DNA from: Desulfomonile tiedjei
GTDB taxonomy: Bacteria > Desulfobacterota > Desulfomonilia > Desulfomonilales > Desulfomonilaceae
Length of the DNA: 64,000 bases
NCBI GenBank assembly: GCA_016218715.1
Contig: JACRDG010000053.1
Location: 62,001 to 126,000, forward strand
Direction: 5' to 3'
Shown here: positions 48,099-55,971 of the stretch, piece by piece
Position numbering within the stretch: position 1 is the stretch's first letter
Layout of the letters: each line of letters begins with the position of its first letter
Notes under the pieces: generated by a model
Database searches by the model: none
The model's input: the letters and a program-made list of their open reading frames with translations, nothing else
Told to the model about the DNA's origin: nothing
Position numbers and translations under genes: made by a program

Positions 48099-49487
48099 TC
48101 AAAATGGTGCGCCTCCTGGGGCCTGCGCTTCCGCCTTCGGGCAATCAAAAGCTGGTCCGGTGAAGTCGAGCGGCTCCATTCCCTTCCGCTTGGGCCAATT
48201 GCACAGGGCCTCTTTCCCGGTCCTACGAAAACCAGCACACGCTTGGCATCCCAGCAGTTGAAGGCGCTGCTCCACCCACTCACTTTTAGGGCCGGGTCTT
48301 TTCGATTCGGGTTGATCCGGAGGGGTCTCTGTAGATGGTTCGGTCTGTTGTCCCTCATCCTGTATTGGCTCGGACGCTCTGATGTGCTCTTCGATGCGAT
48401 CGCACAGGGTACGTAGCCACTGATCATCACGCCCCGCGACGATTAATAACGCAGCCTCTCCGGGATCATCGGGGATCGTCAGAATCCGGTCACTGGCCGC
48501 AACCAGCTCCTTAAATCGCTTTCGCTCTTCCCACACCTTCTGCTCTTTCACCTCCAATAAGTAACGCTCGCTACCTATTTCCTCCTCCACCCTCTGAGCT
48601 ACGTGTTCCCTGTCGTATGCTATAGCTTTTTCGAGGAAGCGTATTCGCTCGCACAGCTCCCTTTTAGGTTCCCGCATCGCCGGATCTTCTGCCTTGGCAT
48701 CTACCCGCGGGAGAGCTGTCTCAGGCTGGCTCGTGTCCTCGCGAGAAGGTTTTGCCGTTCCCCCGTCCCGCCTCTGCTTCTGCGTCTCCTGATAGGCTCG
48801 GTGGATGGTCTTCGTCCCGGCAAGGACTTCTTGCTTCGTCTCTTCAGGAGCATGATCAAGGACGGTCCTGGTCTGTTCCACCTTACGGGGGGAGATGCCG
48901 AGGGTTTCGGCGGTTTGCTCTGCAGACTTGCTTGGCTTTGGTGTAGCGCAATGTTGCGCTTGACCACCTGTGTGTTGATTGCCATGGAACTCCGGTTTCC
49001 GCCTTTCGTCTACTATGGCCACGAGCCTGGCAATGTCCGCGTCTGTGAGGTTCCGCCGGTCCCGCTGGTTATGAATCGCGTACTCGAGCGCCTCATCTTC
49101 AGTCGCAAACTCCTTGATCACCACAGGGACAGACTCGCATCCCACGGCAATAGCTGCCTTCAGTCTGGTGTGACCGTCGAGCAGCATCGGTTCATCAGTC
49201 CACGGACCGGTTCCGAGGATCAGAGGATACGCCTCGTCGAAGCCATGATCTCGGATGTGCTCTTGGATAGCCTGGCGGGTGCCTGAGTTTATCGGGAAAA
49301 TATCGGAGAAGGGGGCACCGGTCTTGATTACCTGTGGAGACACAGACCACTTATATGCGCGCGCGTCGTTTTGGAGGGTATTCCGTTGGGCTTCAAACAA
49401 CTGCCGTGCCCTGCGTGCCTGGTCTTCCTCGCTCAGGACGGACGACAGCTCAAGCTGCTTCTTCGACTTCCTACGTGAACCGGCCAT
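48099..49487 (-). CDS. ParB/Srx-fold nuclease-like protein of the element
   Basis: 462 residues. ParB N-terminal domain (~55-155) with MLLDGHTRLKAAIAVG, followed by a helical HTH region (~165-230, ISPRKVEQTRTVLDHAP) and a long charged coiled coil (~260-345). A C-terminal Cys cluster (CQACAGF, later LCNWP and FDCP) could bind zinc. Such proteins occur in phages and islands as DNA-binding or partition factors, and no ParA is adjacent. ATG 49487 follows GGGGAGG. Confidence 0.8.
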   Translation of the reverse strand: MAGSRRKSKKQLELSSVLSEEDQARRARQLFEAQRNTLQNDARAYKWSVSPQVIKTGAPFSDIFPINSGTRQAIQEHIRDHGFDEAYPLILGTGPWTDEPMLLDGHTRLKAAIAVGCESVPVVIKEFATEDEALEYAIHNQRDRRNLTDADIARLVAIVDERRKPEFHGNQHTGGQAQHCATPKPSKSAEQTAETLGISPRKVEQTRTVLDHAPEETKQEVLAGTKTIHRAYQETQKQRRDGGTAKPSREDTSQPETALPRVDAKAEDPAMREPKRELCERIRFLEKAIAYDREHVAQRVEEEIGSERYLLEVKEQKVWEERKRFKELVAASDRILTIPDDPGEAALLIVAGRDDQWLRTLCDRIEEHIRASEPIQDEGQQTEPSTETPPDQPESKRPGPKSEWVEQRLQLLGCQACAGFRRTGKEALCNWPKRKGMEPLDFTGPAFDCPKAEAQAPGGAPF

Positions 49488-49550
49488 GATTACCTCCCCT
49501 CAGTCCGCCCTCTTTGCGACGCCCGGGGAACCCGGAGGCTCCCCCGCTGC

Positions 49551-49736
49551 TCACTGCGCTGTCTCCGCGCCCTTCATGAGACGATCCTCGCCGTGCTCGA
49601 ATCGGTCGATCCCGTCAGACAAAAACTTCCGGACGAACCAAGTGGTTGGTATTTGGTTAATCTCTCCGAGCCTGTCCAGACGGTTTTTCAGCTCAGAATT
49701 AAGCCGTACGGTAAATCTACATTCATTCTCGTCCAT
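49551..49736 (-). CDS. Ribbon-helix-helix (Arc/CopG-like) regulator
   Basis: 61 residues. FTVRLNSELKNRLDRLGEI is the beta strand and helix A, and the following PTTWFVRKFLSDGID helix B completes the RHH fold. Such small proteins usually repress their own operon. It is the first gene of the ParB-like/BRO-N run and is divergent from the BRO-N gene at 50079; palindromes in the shared spacer are candidate operators. Confidence 0.8.
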   Translation of the reverse strand: MDENECRFTVRLNSELKNRLDRLGEINQIPTTWFVRKFLSDGIDRFEHGEDRLMKGAETAQ

Positions 49737-49826
49737 AACCCGATCCCCCTGTGTCCCCCCTGGGGGGGCTTTGTAATGCCGACTAGAAGCCAGTTGCAGA
49801 CGTGTGGCACCCTATTTAGGCGTCGA

Positions 49827-49856
49827 TATGTACGACAACTTCCCCGGGGGTGTCAA
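49827..49856 (-). promoter_or_regulatory. Promoter for the RHH-ParB operon
   Basis: On the minus strand a perfect TTGACA (49851-49856), 18-base spacer, and TACATA (49827-49832). It would start transcription near 49820, about 85 bases ahead of the RHH gene. Confidence 0.45.
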
Positions 49857-49912
49857 GGGCTTTTCGTATTAACTTTCGAATAACCGTGCTCGTTAAGAAT
49901 GGGGCACATGAA

Positions 49913-49958
49913 GGCTAGTATTCTAGCCACTGGAGCAGGTGTGCGGTAAGACTTACCG
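49913..49958. promoter_or_regulatory. Two perfect palindromes in the divergent spacer (operator candidates)
   Basis: GGCTAG-TATT-CTAGCC (49913-49928) and CGGTAAG-A-CTTACCG (49944-49958) lie 15 bases apart between the RHH regulator and the BRO-N gene. Different arm sequences suggest two different binding proteins or a paired site. A third hairpin, CCGTCC with GGACGG, lies at 50004-50021. Confidence 0.5.
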
Positions 49959-50078
49959 GACTGAGAATTACGACCCGTCGTTCGTAAACTAAATAACAGG
50001 CAACCGTCCTCTGGGGGACGGCCGTTAGGGAATCACGACGTCGATTTCGAGATTATCGACCGAGACGGCAACAAGTGG

Positions 50079-50570
50079 GTGACGGTCAAGCAACTGGCGG
50101 AAGCGCTGGAATATGCTGACCAGAGAGCCCTCGTTCATCTTATTAACCGCAAGCAAGCAGAATTTCAAGATATGTCATGCGTGCTCAAATTAGACACGCA
50201 TGAGAAAAGCCGCTCTGTGCGGCGAGACATGATGATTCTCAACTACGATGGCATTATCCTCGCCTCGATGCTCTCCGACGCTCCCCGCGCTCCTGAGTTT
50301 CGAAAGTTTGCCATCAGCGTCCTGAAGCCCGTCATGACCCAAGGCTACTACCTCCCCGCGGAAGCCGAGACGGCCCTTGTCCAAAAGCTCACCGGTATTC
50401 TGGAGCAACAGGTTGACGGCAGGCTGTCCAACCTGGACGATAAACTCTCTGCGCTCACCAATCTCGTCTCCCAGAAAATGATTACCTCAGAGCCAGACAT
50501 CTCCGATTGGCCTACACCGGCACAACGCATCGCGCAACTCATCGTCCGCCGAACACCTCGTCCATATTGA
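50079..50570 (+). CDS. BRO-N domain protein (second copy), start uncertain
   Basis: 163 residues from GTG 50079; the reading frame stays open upstream with protein-like sequence (DVDFEIIDRDGNKW) and no ATG, GTG or TTG before 49985, so the true start is unclear or lost. WVTVKQLAEALEY, YDGIILASMLSDAPRAPEFRKF and the following helix match BRO-N, as in the gene at 47668. The C-terminal part has a helix (~100-135) resembling phage-type coiled coils. It is the only plus-strand gene of this stretch. Confidence 0.65.
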   Translation: MTVKQLAEALEYADQRALVHLINRKQAEFQDMSCVLKLDTHEKSRSVRRDMMILNYDGIILASMLSDAPRAPEFRKFAISVLKPVMTQGYYLPAEAETALVQKLTGILEQQVDGRLSNLDDKLSALTNLVSQKMITSEPDISDWPTPAQRIAQLIVRRTPRPY

Positions 50571-50617
50571 TTCCCGGATGCGCTGCACCAAAATCGAAAG
50601 CCGGGAGCCAATTTCCC

Positions 50618-51595
50618 TTAACCGAACGTTACCGTGAAGATCTTCCCTGTGGCGTCCGATTGGTCTGGCGAGAATTGACAGAAGGGGCGCGGGACGCACT
50701 GGGCACCGTACACGGGATGGATGTTAGGACAAGGCTTGTGGGGATCGCTCGGACTAGTAGAACAGTTTGTCCCGTTCGCGATGCTTGGATGTGCTTCACT
50801 CGGGATCTTATCCGAGTCTGTGCAACAACTCACGGGAGGAGCACATGAGGCGCAACACTGATCATTGCCATAGCCAAACACACCAGGGGTTTTGCTGTTG
50901 CCGAACGCGGTCGCGGCTTGAATCATGGGGAGAGAGATGACGGGGTGGTCTGGGGTATAAGGGTCCGTCTTTTCGGGATACGGAGTGTCTATTCTGATCG
51001 GATAATTGAAGCCATTCACCAAACTGATGTCATATGTGTCCTTCCAGGGTTGCCCGCAGCACGCCCAGTGAGCGTGCAGAGCTAACTCGGCTTGGCCGAC
51101 GTCGCAATATGTGGAGGGCATCTTATCCAGCGAGAGATTGAAGCCGATGACCGGGCCGACGTTTTGGTCGTCGACGGGACCGTCAAGATGGTCGAAGTTC
51201 AGCACGAGAGTGCCAGTGCCCTTCTTCGGCAGATTGTGGCTAAAAAGGAATGGGTTTCCTGAGTCTTGAGTCCAGCCAGGGAAGTCGCTTGCCGAATATA
51301 GCTTTCCGGGTCCGAAGTTCTGTCCATTGAAAAGCATATAGACCGTATGGTCTTCCAGCAAGTTGCTCTTGATGTCCACCTCCCGCGTGTGATCGACCTC
51401 CGAGCCGCCAAAGCCGGACCCCTTTGCGTCTCCAGGAACGGAATGAAGGAGTCCCCAAAAGCCCTCCCCACCACCGTCTACCACACCGTTTGGAGAGAGG
51501 CCTATGGACGCATCCAGGACAATGCGCTCTTCCAGTTGTTCGAAGACCATCCGTCGGCTATGCATTACGGGTCGGTTCCACTCAAATAACGACAT
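50618..51595 (-). CDS. Thaumatin-like secreted protein with LEPR-type N-terminal motif
   Basis: 325 residues from ATG 51595 (GAGGAG upstream; the promoter at 51635 rules out ATG 51622). An FEQLEERIVLDA motif (~18-29) is the LEPR-like N-terminal signal found in large surface proteins. The segment YDISLVNGFNYPIRI (~188-202) with nearby Cys, and a later cluster CCASCAPPVSCCT, match thaumatin/PR-5 proteins, which carry YDISLVDGFN. Twelve Cys are seen, fewer than the sixteen of plant thaumatins. Function is unknown; plant relatives bind or cut beta-glucans. Confidence 0.45.
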   Translation of the reverse strand: MSLFEWNRPVMHSRRMVFEQLEERIVLDASIGLSPNGVVDGGGEGFWGLLHSVPGDAKGSGFGGSEVDHTREVDIKSNLLEDHTVYMLFNGQNFGPGKLYSASDFPGWTQDSGNPFLFSHNLPKKGTGTLVLNFDHLDGPVDDQNVGPVIGFNLSLDKMPSTYCDVGQAELALHAHWACCGQPWKDTYDISLVNGFNYPIRIDTPYPEKTDPYTPDHPVISLPMIQAATAFGNSKTPGVFGYGNDQCCASCAPPVSCCTDSDKIPSEAHPSIANGTNCSTSPSDPHKPCPNIHPVYGAQCVPRPFCQFSPDQSDATGKIFTVTFG

Positions 51596-51634
51596 TGTCC
51601 GGGACTCCTCTATTATGACCATAAACTAGTTGTG

Positions 51635-51663
51635 ATTATAGCATGATATGCTGGCTTCTTCAA
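51635..51663 (-). promoter_or_regulatory. Promoter of the thaumatin-like gene
   Basis: On the minus strand TTGAAG (51658-51663), 17-base spacer, perfect TATAAT (51635-51640). The start site near 51628 gives a ~33-base leader to ATG 51595. Confidence 0.55.
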
Positions 51664-51706
51664 GTAAATGAGGGTGACTGCTGGGCAGAAACGGAAGAAG
51701 TGCAAT

Positions 51707-51757
51707 TTGTACGAAAGAACAGATGTGCGGACGCGGCCCCCGTCTTCCCCGCTGCAG
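51707..51757. repeat. 51-base direct repeat, copy 1
   Basis: Matches 52034-52084 with about six differences; the inner 27 bases from TGTGCGGACGCGG to the C-run are identical. It lies ~45 bases upstream of the thaumatin-like promoter. No coding frame covers both copies. Confidence 0.75.
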
Positions 51758-52033
51758 AATTTCCAGGACGAGGCAGGGGGTAATTACCGCACTCACCCCT
51801 CGGCAAAGGTAGGAACATAGGGTTCACCCCTTCAGGGGGCCTCGCGTGCTGGGATAAGGGAAAGGGGGCAACTTAAATCGGACCCCTTGGGGACCACCTG
51901 CTACACCGCATTGATGCCGGAGGTTGACGCGCCGTGCAAACCAACCCCCTGGCGATTGCCGCAAAGCTTGTCAGTCATACCTTTGATGGCTAATCTCAGG
52001 ACAGGGACCGCGCCTCAACCACCAGTGCGATGG
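51758..52033. other. Non-coding spacer between the two repeats
   Basis: No gene recognised. A short C-rich hairpin (CCCC-TT-GGGG near 51881-51890) is present. A 25-codon minus-strand frame at ~51897-51975 is too short to support. Confidence 0.4.
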
Positions 52034-52084
52034 TTGTACGAAGGGAAATATGTGCGGACGCGGCCCCCGTCTTCCCCACTGCAG
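52034..52084. repeat. 51-base direct repeat, copy 2
   Basis: Second copy of the repeat at 51707-51757, same orientation, 327 bases apart, followed by 150 bases with no gene before the small membrane protein at 52238. Confidence 0.75.
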
Positions 52085-52237
52085 GTTACGCGTGCCATTA
52101 GAAGGCAGGTGTGCTCATTTCGGGCACGGAGGGGAACCGTAGTCAACTTGACCACTGTTGAGCAACCTACATCATCCTGATACCGGTTCACCGTAGGACT
52201 AACACCGCCAGGACATCTGCCCCGCAGCCGCAATGCC

Positions 52238-52525
52238 CTAATAACCTGGTAACAATCCTGGCGGACTGACCGGAGCAGGAGTCGTCGGTGGGTACACAAG
52301 ATACCACGCGGCGATGAGGGCGCCGATAACCACGACTGGCACCACCCAATTGTTTTTGTTTTGGTCGTTTGGTGGTGAGGATGGAGGAGTAACAGATGAA
52401 CTCACGACTGCATGCGTCAATGGAGCACATACAAGGCAAACGGCCAACACCGTGGCAACCACCGCTAGACCACGCACCCTGCCAAAAAGGACCCACCGGT
52501 CTCGTTTGGAACTGCATAGAGACAT
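52238..52525 (-). CDS. Small exported membrane protein, unknown
   Basis: 95 residues. ATG 52525 follows GAGGAGG at seven bases. A hydrophobic segment (~19-38) looks like a signal peptide or anchor; a second helix lies at ~64-80 (VVPVVVIGALIAAWYLV), with Ser/Pro-rich spacers and a Pro-rich tail. No family recognised. Cargo of the element near the thaumatin-like gene. Confidence 0.6.
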   Translation of the reverse strand: MSLCSSKRDRWVLFGRVRGLAVVATVLAVCLVCAPLTHAVVSSSVTPPSSPPNDQNKNNWVVPVVVIGALIAAWYLVYPPTTPAPVSPPGLLPGY

Positions 52526-52916
52526 GACTCAACCTCCTCAGACATTCGGAGCAACAGCCACGCGGTGCGCGCCTAGAATCCCCACACACCCCGAACGGAC
52601 AGGGTCTTAACAGCGAGCGCAGCTTACAATGGTAACGATATGGCGGTATGGTAAGCGCCAGCGGCACTCAGAGTCAAGAAATTAATAAACAGGAGAGAAA
52701 ATGTGGGTCACAAGCGGATTCAAGCCCAGTAGAAGGCGAGAGCCGTCAGACCAACTACCCCCACGATCCCCCCGGCGATCATGGGCAATCAAACGCTGCC
52801 TTCCAGCGGGCCGCAACCATGAACTTGGAAATCGCCCTTGACCCGGGGAGTGTCCTGCCACACGCTTAACACAGGATAGAGAAGGCGCTCTCATCAAATT
52901 GGGAAAGGAACGGTCT
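52526..52916. other. Intergenic, no gene recognised
   Basis: About 390 bases between the small membrane protein gene and the divergent selenoprotein candidate. Only antisense or weak short frames are present. The promoters of both flanking genes should lie here, but I see no clear consensus pair. Confidence 0.4.
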
Positions 52917-53573
52917 ATGAGATTTTCGCGGTTCTTGGTCGTCACGGTGGCTCTGGTTTTGCTGACGGTACCAATCTGGCTTCCCAGTCCGGCCGGTGCA
53001 CAAGGCCAGGGCATCCAGTGGGTGACGAATTTCGATGAGGCCCTCGCACGGGCGAAAGCCGAGAACAAACTAGTATTCCTGGACTTCTTCAACCCCAACT
53101 GACTTGGCTGCAAGGCGATGGATGCAGGTACGTATCCAGATCAAGCGGTTATCCAGTTCATCCGAGAGAATGTGATCCCCATGCGGCTCCTCCATGACCA
53201 GCAACCCCTCGCAGGTCGCTTCAGCGTCACCTGGACGCCAACCCTCATCTTGATTGATGCGCAAGGGAAAGAGGTTTACCGGAATGAGGGGGCGCTCGGC
53301 CCTGCGGGCTTGATTCCTGCTCTCATGCTTGGAATTGGAAAGGAGAAATCCCACTCGGGACACTATGACAAAGCGGTCTCCTATTTCGATGAACTGACAT
53401 CAAAGTATCCCAAGAGCGAAGAGGCCCCGGAAGCGATCTATTATCGAGGAGTGGCCCGGTTCAAAAGCACGAAAGACATCAAGGCTATGAAGGAAGCCTA
53501 TTTACAGCTCTCGGCTGCGTATCCGGGCAGCCCATGGACCAGGAAGGCCCAGCCATATGCCTCGCTCAAGTGA
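52917..53573 (+). CDS. Thioredoxin-like candidate selenoprotein with in-frame UGA (UxxC)
   Basis: 218 residues if the UGA at 53100-53102 is read as selenocysteine (residue 62). A signal peptide (~1-28, MRFSRFLVVTVALVLLTV then PAGA) precedes a thioredoxin-like domain: LVFLDFFNPN, then U62-LGC65-K, so the UGA occupies the first position of a CxxC redox motif, and cis-Pro follows in WTPTLILID. The frame continues without interruption for 157 codons, ending in a TPR-like segment (HYDKAVSYFDELTSKYPKS). A bSECIS-like hairpin follows the UGA. ATG 52917 has AAAGGA upstream. If not selenocysteine, it is a nonsense pseudogene. Confidence 0.75.
53119..53138 (+). promoter_or_regulatory. bSECIS-like hairpin downstream of the in-frame UGA
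   Basis: Stem TGGATGC (53119-53125) pairs with GTATCCA (53132-53138), one G-U pair, around loop AGGTAC (53126-53131). The loop G lies 25 bases after the UGA, inside the 16-37 base window known for bacterial SECIS elements, with G near the loop start. A weaker alternative hairpin CTGCA/TGCAG lies at 53108-53127. Confidence 0.6.
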
Positions 53574-53589
53574 CGCACGGGAGTGGTTG

Positions 53590-53817
53590 TCAGTGAAGGG
53601 CGAAGGCAAGGAAGATGCCCGCGATCATCACACCGGCCACAATCGGCAAGAGGCACCCGCTCCCTCTACCCCCAGCGCGCCACCCGCCGGTCATCATGGC
53701 GCCGAGCTTCCGCTGACGGCCGCTCCGCGTCCACGGAATGCCGGTGGAACGCGAGATGCGGGACTTCAACGCTGAGATGCCCAGAGCGCGTTTCCATGAG
53801 AAGCCACCGAAGGACAT
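53590..53817 (-). CDS. Small membrane-anchored protein with basic N-terminus
   Basis: 75 residues. A basic N-terminal part (SWKRALGISALKSRISRSTGIPWTRSGRQRKLG) is followed by a C-terminal membrane helix (~54-74, LLPIVAGVMIAGIFLAFAL). It resembles small phage-associated proteins with the SGRQRK-like pattern that I have seen only as hypotheticals. It lies convergent with the selenoprotein candidate, 16 bases from its stop. Confidence 0.55.
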   Translation of the reverse strand: MSFGGFSWKRALGISALKSRISRSTGIPWTRSGRQRKLGAMMTGGWRAGGRGSGCLLPIVAGVMIAGIFLAFALH

Positions 53818-53834
53818 AGGTGTGCCTTTCCTAC

Positions 53835-54305
53835 TTACCCTCTTCCCTCTTTCTGGGTCGTGTCGTTGAAGGGCAGTCGAACCTCGGCAACAGTAGCGTT
53901 ACATTCCAGCCAATACTTACCTGTGTCGCGGATTAGGTTGGTGAACTGCTCAGAATCTAGCGGCTTCACGAGATAACTGTTCGCATGATAGTCGTAGGCC
54001 ATGACGAGGTCCTTCTCCATCTCGGAACTCGTCAGGACAACCACCGGAATGCGCCGCAGCTCCTCATGCTCCTTTATCTCCTTGAGGAACTCCAGGCCGT
54101 CCGTCATGGGCAGGCGCAAGTCGAGAAAAATGACGCGAGGCCGGGGACTGCTCTGCGGATCTTTATATTCATCTCGCCTGAGAAGGTAATCCAACGCACC
54201 TCTGCCATCGTTGACGTGGTGAAGGTCTCCGGCTAGACCTTGCGACCTCAAGCTGCGCCTGACTATCTCCGCATGATCCCTGTTGTCCTCAATCAATAGG
54301 ATCAT
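53835..54305 (-). CDS. Single-domain response regulator (Rcp1-like)
   Basis: 156 residues, receiver with acidic pair E6/D7, phospho-acceptor Asp62 (FLDLRLPMTDG), Thr92 and Lys114. The insertion between helix 2 and strand 3 (LLRRDEYKDPQSSPRP) is typical of Rcp1-type regulators that pair with phytochrome-like or hybrid kinases. No kinase is in the element so far, so it may borrow a host kinase. AAGGAG precedes ATG 54305 by eight bases. Confidence 0.88.
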   Translation of the reverse strand: MILLIEDNRDHAEIVRRSLRSQGLAGDLHHVNDGRGALDYLLRRDEYKDPQSSPRPRVIFLDLRLPMTDGLEFLKEIKEHEELRRIPVVVLTSSEMEKDLVMAYDYHANSYLVKPLDSEQFTNLIRDTGKYWLECNATVAEVRLPFNDTTQKEGRG

Positions 54306-54471
54306 CAGAGGTGCTCCTTGCGCGGCCCCACCTGCTCGGCTCAGACATAAATTCAGCTAGAATGGGCAGACATGGGCATGATCACCATGTCTGCTCCTTC
54401 GCTGTTGCTCTCCGGAAAGCCCCGGACACCGTCAGCATCCAGGGCCTTCCACGCGATGATCCTACGCCGCT

Positions 54472-54642
54472 CTACTGGCCATCGAAAATCAGCTTCTTCA
54501 CCTGGAACGGAATCGGCCCGTGCTCTTTGATCCACGCCTGGTTTTTCTGATTCCACTCCTCCTGCTTGCGCAACCTTTCTGCTTCCTGCTCCCGTGCCCA
54601 TATTACGAAATTCAGCCTGTCATGGGGCTCCCGCTCTTTCAT
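54472..54642 (-). CDS. Small hypothetical protein, 56 residues
   Basis: Too short for usual length cut-offs but credible: ATG 54642 is preceded by GGAGGGGAGAA, and the frame runs 56 codons to TAG. It starts MKEREPHDRLNFVIWAREQE and has a charged helix (~15-35, Glu/Gln/Arg-rich) and an IPFQVKKLIFDGQ ending. No family recognised. It is on the same strand as the receiver gene downstream. Confidence 0.5.
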   Translation of the reverse strand: MKEREPHDRLNFVIWAREQEAERLRKQEEWNQKNQAWIKEHGPIPFQVKKLIFDGQ

Positions 54643-54929
54643 TTCTCCCCTCCGCTGTGTTGTGGAGCGTTTACGTGAGAAACCTGAAATCAGGGAAGCT
54701 GGAAAATATCTAGGAGGTTTGAAGGCGCTGGGACTCGGGATAGTTCAAAGCGATTGCCCAGGCGTGTCTTCGCGAGCTTCTAATATTTTGAACCGCTTCG
54801 CGTTGGGGTAACACGTTGACGGATGGAACCTCGCTGATTCCAGGATACCACTTTGGACAATAAAGGGACATTGAATTCTTCTTATGGATTGAGTCGAGAC
54901 AGCGGGTTACCCGAGGAAGACAGGCGCTC
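54643..54929. other. Intergenic, no gene recognised
   Basis: About 285 bases of average composition without a supported gene, repeat or terminator. Promoters for the 56-residue gene are expected here but not evident. Confidence 0.4.
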
Positions 54930-55460
54930 CTACCTACGCCCTACAGGCACTGTGAGACTATCAATCAGTTTTCGCAACTCCCTGGCGTCCTTCGGGGTGA
55001 TAGTGGTGATCAGGAACCCAGCCACACACAACCCATAGTCGTTGATCATCGACCACCGGCACTCCGCCTCGAATGTCAGGGTAGTATGGACGTTGTACGG
55101 CTCCGCAGTAATCGTGAGCGTTCTTGCCTCGCCCGTCATGACAGTGATGCCCTCTACTTGGAGACCTTTCGTGTGAATGTCTCCCAGAATTCCATTAATC
55201 TGGGGATTGGTCGCGTCAAACACCGTGATCCTGTACAACGGCTCTCGCCTGGGTAACACCCGCCGTTCCGTCTCAGGTATCAACCGCGCCGATGTCAGCA
55301 ACGGTGTCGCAAACCCTTGGAGGCCTTCCACGTCCTTCTTGATCTGGAGCAATTCACCAGGGTCGATGCCATATTTCTCCATAATAGGGACATCACCCGC
55401 CCCTGCACGCAGCTCTGCCACTATCTTGTCGATAGGGAGGTTGTCGCGTAACTCAACCAT
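54930..55460 (-). CDS. PilZ-like domain protein with N-terminal helical part
   Basis: 176 residues. The N-terminal ~60 residues are helical and include a DPGELLQIKKDV segment. The rest shows the PilZ-like strand pattern: RITVFDATNPQINGILGDIHTKGLQVEGI, later FEAECRWS and AGFLITTI, ending in a C-terminal helix. The usual c-di-GMP RxxxR motif is only partly met (RREPLYRITVFD), so binding is uncertain. It is a candidate c-di-GMP effector carried by the element. Confidence 0.55.
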   Translation of the reverse strand: MVELRDNLPIDKIVAELRAGAGDVPIMEKYGIDPGELLQIKKDVEGLQGFATPLLTSARLIPETERRVLPRREPLYRITVFDATNPQINGILGDIHTKGLQVEGITVMTGEARTLTITAEPYNVHTTLTFEAECRWSMINDYGLCVAGFLITTITPKDARELRKLIDSLTVPVGRR

Positions 55461-55502
55461 AGGAATCTCTGAAATGGGGGTGCCTCAAACAGTCAAATGG
55501 GC

Positions 55503-55694
55503 TCAGCTTGCAAGACCCATGACCTCAAGATAGAAGGAGCACTTCCTGCACTCGGCAATCTTCTCTTGAAACTCGCCCTGTATTTCGCCTCTGCACAGCG
55601 TTCGTGGCACTGCAAAACAATCGCGGCCGAATCTGGGATGGGCTGGACACTCCTCCTTGACCTTGCAGTTGTTGTGATCCCAACAAGTCTTCAT
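55503..55694 (-). CDS. Two-CW domain Cys-rich protein
   Basis: 63 residues from ATG 55694 (AAAGGGGG upstream). MKTCWDHNNCKVKEECPAHP then CFAVPRTLCRGE and CRKCSFY fit the two-CW domain, a small metal- or redox-type module common in Desulfobacterota, often fused to signalling proteins. Stand-alone copies are of unknown function. An upstream extension to 55889 in the same frame has no family support. It lies behind the PilZ-like gene (42 bp). Confidence 0.75.
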   Translation of the reverse strand: MKTCWDHNNCKVKEECPAHPRFGRDCFAVPRTLCRGEIQGEFQEKIAECRKCSFYLEVMGLAS

Positions 55695-55971
55695 GACACG
55701 TTCCCCCTTTTTGAACTCGGCCTTCTGTCGTCCCCCGTCTTTAACCCATCGCCGTAGTCGGATAGGTCGAAAGTAGAGATCATAATTGCCCACAGTATTA
55801 TCTCCTGAGGGACGGATCGCTGTCAACGGCAATCGCGACGACGCACCGACATCTATGCCGAGGTCATCGAGGAGAGGGAATCCGCACATGGGGCGATGCT
55901 CTCACAACGGAACCCTCACCGACTGGATGGTGTCTGATAAATGTAGACTACCCTCCCCACATCATGGGGAC
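55695..55971. other. Intergenic with weak open frames
   Basis: No gene recognised on either strand. It precedes the terminator at 55972 that ends plus-strand transcription, so an unannotated plus-strand transcript may run through here. Confidence 0.35.

Noticed and set aside
50571-50617. Terminator between the convergent BRO-N and thaumatin-like genes
   Set aside because: Stem TCCCGG/CCGGGA has a loop of over 20 bases and no T run follows.
51850-51900. Insertion-sequence end near AACTTAAATCGGACCCC
   Set aside because: Resembles some IS21-type ends, but no matching inverted end or transposase remains.
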